Origin: Pelobates cultripes
Taxonomy: Eukaryota; Chordata; Amphibia; Anura; Pelobatidae
DNA: 64,000 bases
NCBI GenBank assembly: GCA_933207985.1
Contig: OW240916.1
Location: 85,405,870-85,469,869 of the forward strand
Direction of reading: 5' to 3'
Shown here one piece after another: positions 62,460-64,000 of the stretch (position 1 is the stretch's first letter; the number at the start of each line of letters is the position of its first letter). A program made the position numbers and the translations under genes. The notes under the pieces are model-generated. The model had not been told where the DNA came from and made no database searches. It worked only from the letters and a program-made list of their open reading frames with translations.

Positions 62460-63424
62460 ATCGATATCCTTTTAGCTGCTAAGAAAGATTCCACTTCTAC
62501 GGTTTACACCTAGAATCTGGAAGACATTTTGCTTGTGGTGTCTTGGTGTGGGGGTTCATCCCCTGTCTGCCTCTGTTCCTCAGATTTTGAAATTCCTTCA
62601 ACTAGGATTTGCTAAAGGCTTCCATCCTGCTACCCTTAAAGTACATATCTCGGCTATTCGTTTTTTTTTAGTATTCGAGACTTGGCTTCAGATGCTCTTA
62701 TCTTCAGGTTTTTGTTTTTTTAAAGCAATTTCTAGACTGCTTCCTACCATCCGGGAACTGGTTCCTTCATGGGATTTAAACATTGTTCTGTCCGCTTTGT
62801 ATGAACCTCCTTTTAAACCCTTGGATTCAGTCAGTCTAAAGATTCTCACTTTAAAAACAGTGTTGTTGGTTGCGGATAGTTCTTCAAAACGCCTGAGGGA
62901 ACTTCAGGCTTTGGCCTTTTCTCCACCTTTCCTGGTTTTTCATTTGGATAGTAGTTCTGAAACTTCATCCCTCCTTTTTTGCTAAGGTGACTAATTCATT
63001 TAATATGAATCAAGAAATTGTTCTGCCCACATTTTGTCAGAACCCACAAAACCTGACAGAGCCTAAATTCCATTGCCTGGATGTTAAACACTGCCTACAT
63101 TTCTACATGGAGGAATCTATTCATTTTGTAAATCTGACAGGCTGTTCATCCTTTTCCAGGGGAAAAACAGGAATCTTATGGCTTCGAAGACTTTATTAGC
63201 AAGTAATATTAAGGAATCTATTGTACTGGCATACATCTCCTCCTCTGAAACTGTGGGATCATTCTACCAGAGGTGTTGCTTCTTCATGGGCTTTAAGAGC
63301 TTCATCATCGCCTTCCCAAATATGCAATGCAGCAACTTGGTCCTCCCTTCATACCTTCTACAGGCATTGTCGGTTAGACGTACAGGCCTCTTGAGGATTC
63401 TGTTTTTGGGCGTAAGGTGTTGAA
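62460..63424 (+). pseudogene. DIRS tyrosine recombinase remnant
   Basis: The enzyme would integrate circular element DNA without target duplication. Seen: 'ILLAAKKDSTSTVYT', then LQLGFAKGFHPATLKVHISA and 'PSWDLNIVLSALYEPPFKPL' (core-binding part), 'SSKRLRELQALAFSP' (first catalytic Arg box), and in a second frame HSTRGVASSWALRASS (63260 onward, the His-x-x-Arg box) and ICNAATWSSLHTFYRHCRLD (terminal Tyr region). At least two frame changes and a stop near 63385 break it. Confidence 0.78.
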
Positions 63425-63560
63425 AGCTGTGGTGAAGTGAGATTTTTACCCCCCCTTAAGGGATGGCTTGTTTTATCCCAGTTGTTGTGCACTACCTCTA
63501 ATCTGGAGGGAAAAGTTCAGATTTAACTTAACATAGTTATTTTTCCTTAGGATTAGAGGG

Positions 63561-64000
63561 AATGCACGTATTTCCCACACTATTTATTAAAATAATTTCT
63601 GGCAGTTACTTGGCTTTTGTATTTATTTACTGGGTTTTCGCTGCTTTGCTAGGTTCTTGTACTGGGGTGGGGGGCTTCTAAGTTGATGCTTGGTGCCAGA
63701 GTGGACAAGAATGTGTCTTTAAGCACTGCTGGGAGTACAGTGGTGGAATGGAAACCCGAATCTAGCTCGGAGTCTTGTTCAGATTCTGTAGTGGATTCCA
63801 TGCATCATCCGTATCTGAACGATTGGCTTCTAAAGACTTCCTCTATTTAGATAAAAATAAAATCTCTTCCTCCAGAGAAGATATAAAAGTTTGAGAGCTC
63901 TTCTTTCATTGGAAAAGATGAACATTTGCACCAAAAGAGAAGCAACGAGAGTCTCCTTGGTCTTATGACTTGTTGCTATTCCAGTAGTAAATTGGGCAAA
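63561..64000 (+). mobile_element. DIRS-related 3' sequence and RT fragment at the window edge
   Basis: After the recombinase, 63560-63690 looks non-coding. From about 63770 a frame reads 'HHPYLNDWLLKTSSL', close to the 'PYLDDWLL' catalytic-loop motif of DIRS reverse transcriptases but with Asn for the first Asp. RT after the recombinase is out of normal order, so this is a second copy or a rearrangement. It continues past the window. Confidence 0.5.

Larger units (their letters stand above)
60480..63560 (+). mobile_element. DIRS-like tyrosine-recombinase retrotransposon, internally deleted
   Basis: The order is leader with 'ccctatataaccc' (60880-60892, a possible promoter), gag-like ORF pieces (61080-62205), the first lines of the RT region (62270-62455), then directly tyrosine recombinase (62460-63424) and a 3' region. 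Most of the reverse transcriptase, RNase H and any methyltransferase are missing. Multiple frameshifts show a dead copy. Exact termini are not defined. Confidence 0.72.

Overview
The window is vertebrate, almost certainly anuran amphibian, nuclear DNA. The call rests on two split genes with clear vertebrate proteins and on a dense repeat load typical of frogs: TTAA-flanked MITEs with AGG termini of the T2/Kolobok kind, a DIRS-type tyrosine-recombinase retroelement, L1/Tx1-, L2- and Rex1/CR1-like LINEs, and hAT and Tc1 elements. The species cannot be fixed from the sequence.

Two host genes lie on the + strand. GATAD2A (p66-alpha, a NuRD subunit) has nine coding exons between 3046 and 25413, predicted at 565 residues, with a 16-kb first intron and a long 3'UTR. 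NDUFA13 (GRIM-19, a respiratory complex I subunit) has five coding exons between 51890 and 58212, 144 residues, the same length as the human protein. The two genes are also close neighbours in the same order in mammals, but here about 26 kb of nested transposons separates them and no TSSK6-like kinase reading frame is visible between them. The exons were joined by hand; every junction keeps frame, and one NDUFA13 intron uses a GC-AG donor.

Layout: 1-3033, repeats and upstream or 5' intronic sequence; 3034-25413, GATAD2A, whose intron 1 holds a local duplication, an antisense LINE insertion, MITEs, a hAT-like element and a 3.2-kb repeat ending about 60 bp before exon 2; 25414 to about 27716, 3'UTR; 27858-29466, nested MITEs; 29732-31285, an apparently intact Tc1-family transposon with a 338-residue DD37E transposase; 31.6-33.6 kb, repeat fragments; 33.8-38.6 kb, L1/Tx1-like, L2-like and antisense CR1-like LINE remains; 38.7-41.2 kb, foldbacks and two MITEs sharing one TTAA; 41.6-47.7 kb, a Rex1/CR1-like LINE broken by three separate events; 48.5-49.8 kb, a repeat with a 130-bp-arm foldback; 50.3-51.6 kb, minisatellite and hAT fragment; 51.7-58.3 kb, NDUFA13; 59.5-64 kb, an AT microsatellite, a MITE and a decayed DIRS element.

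The host genes work in separate processes (chromatin repression and mitochondrial respiration) and are linked only by conserved neighbourhood. The rest is best read as layered transposon history, in which target duplications and restored reading frames give the order of insertion.
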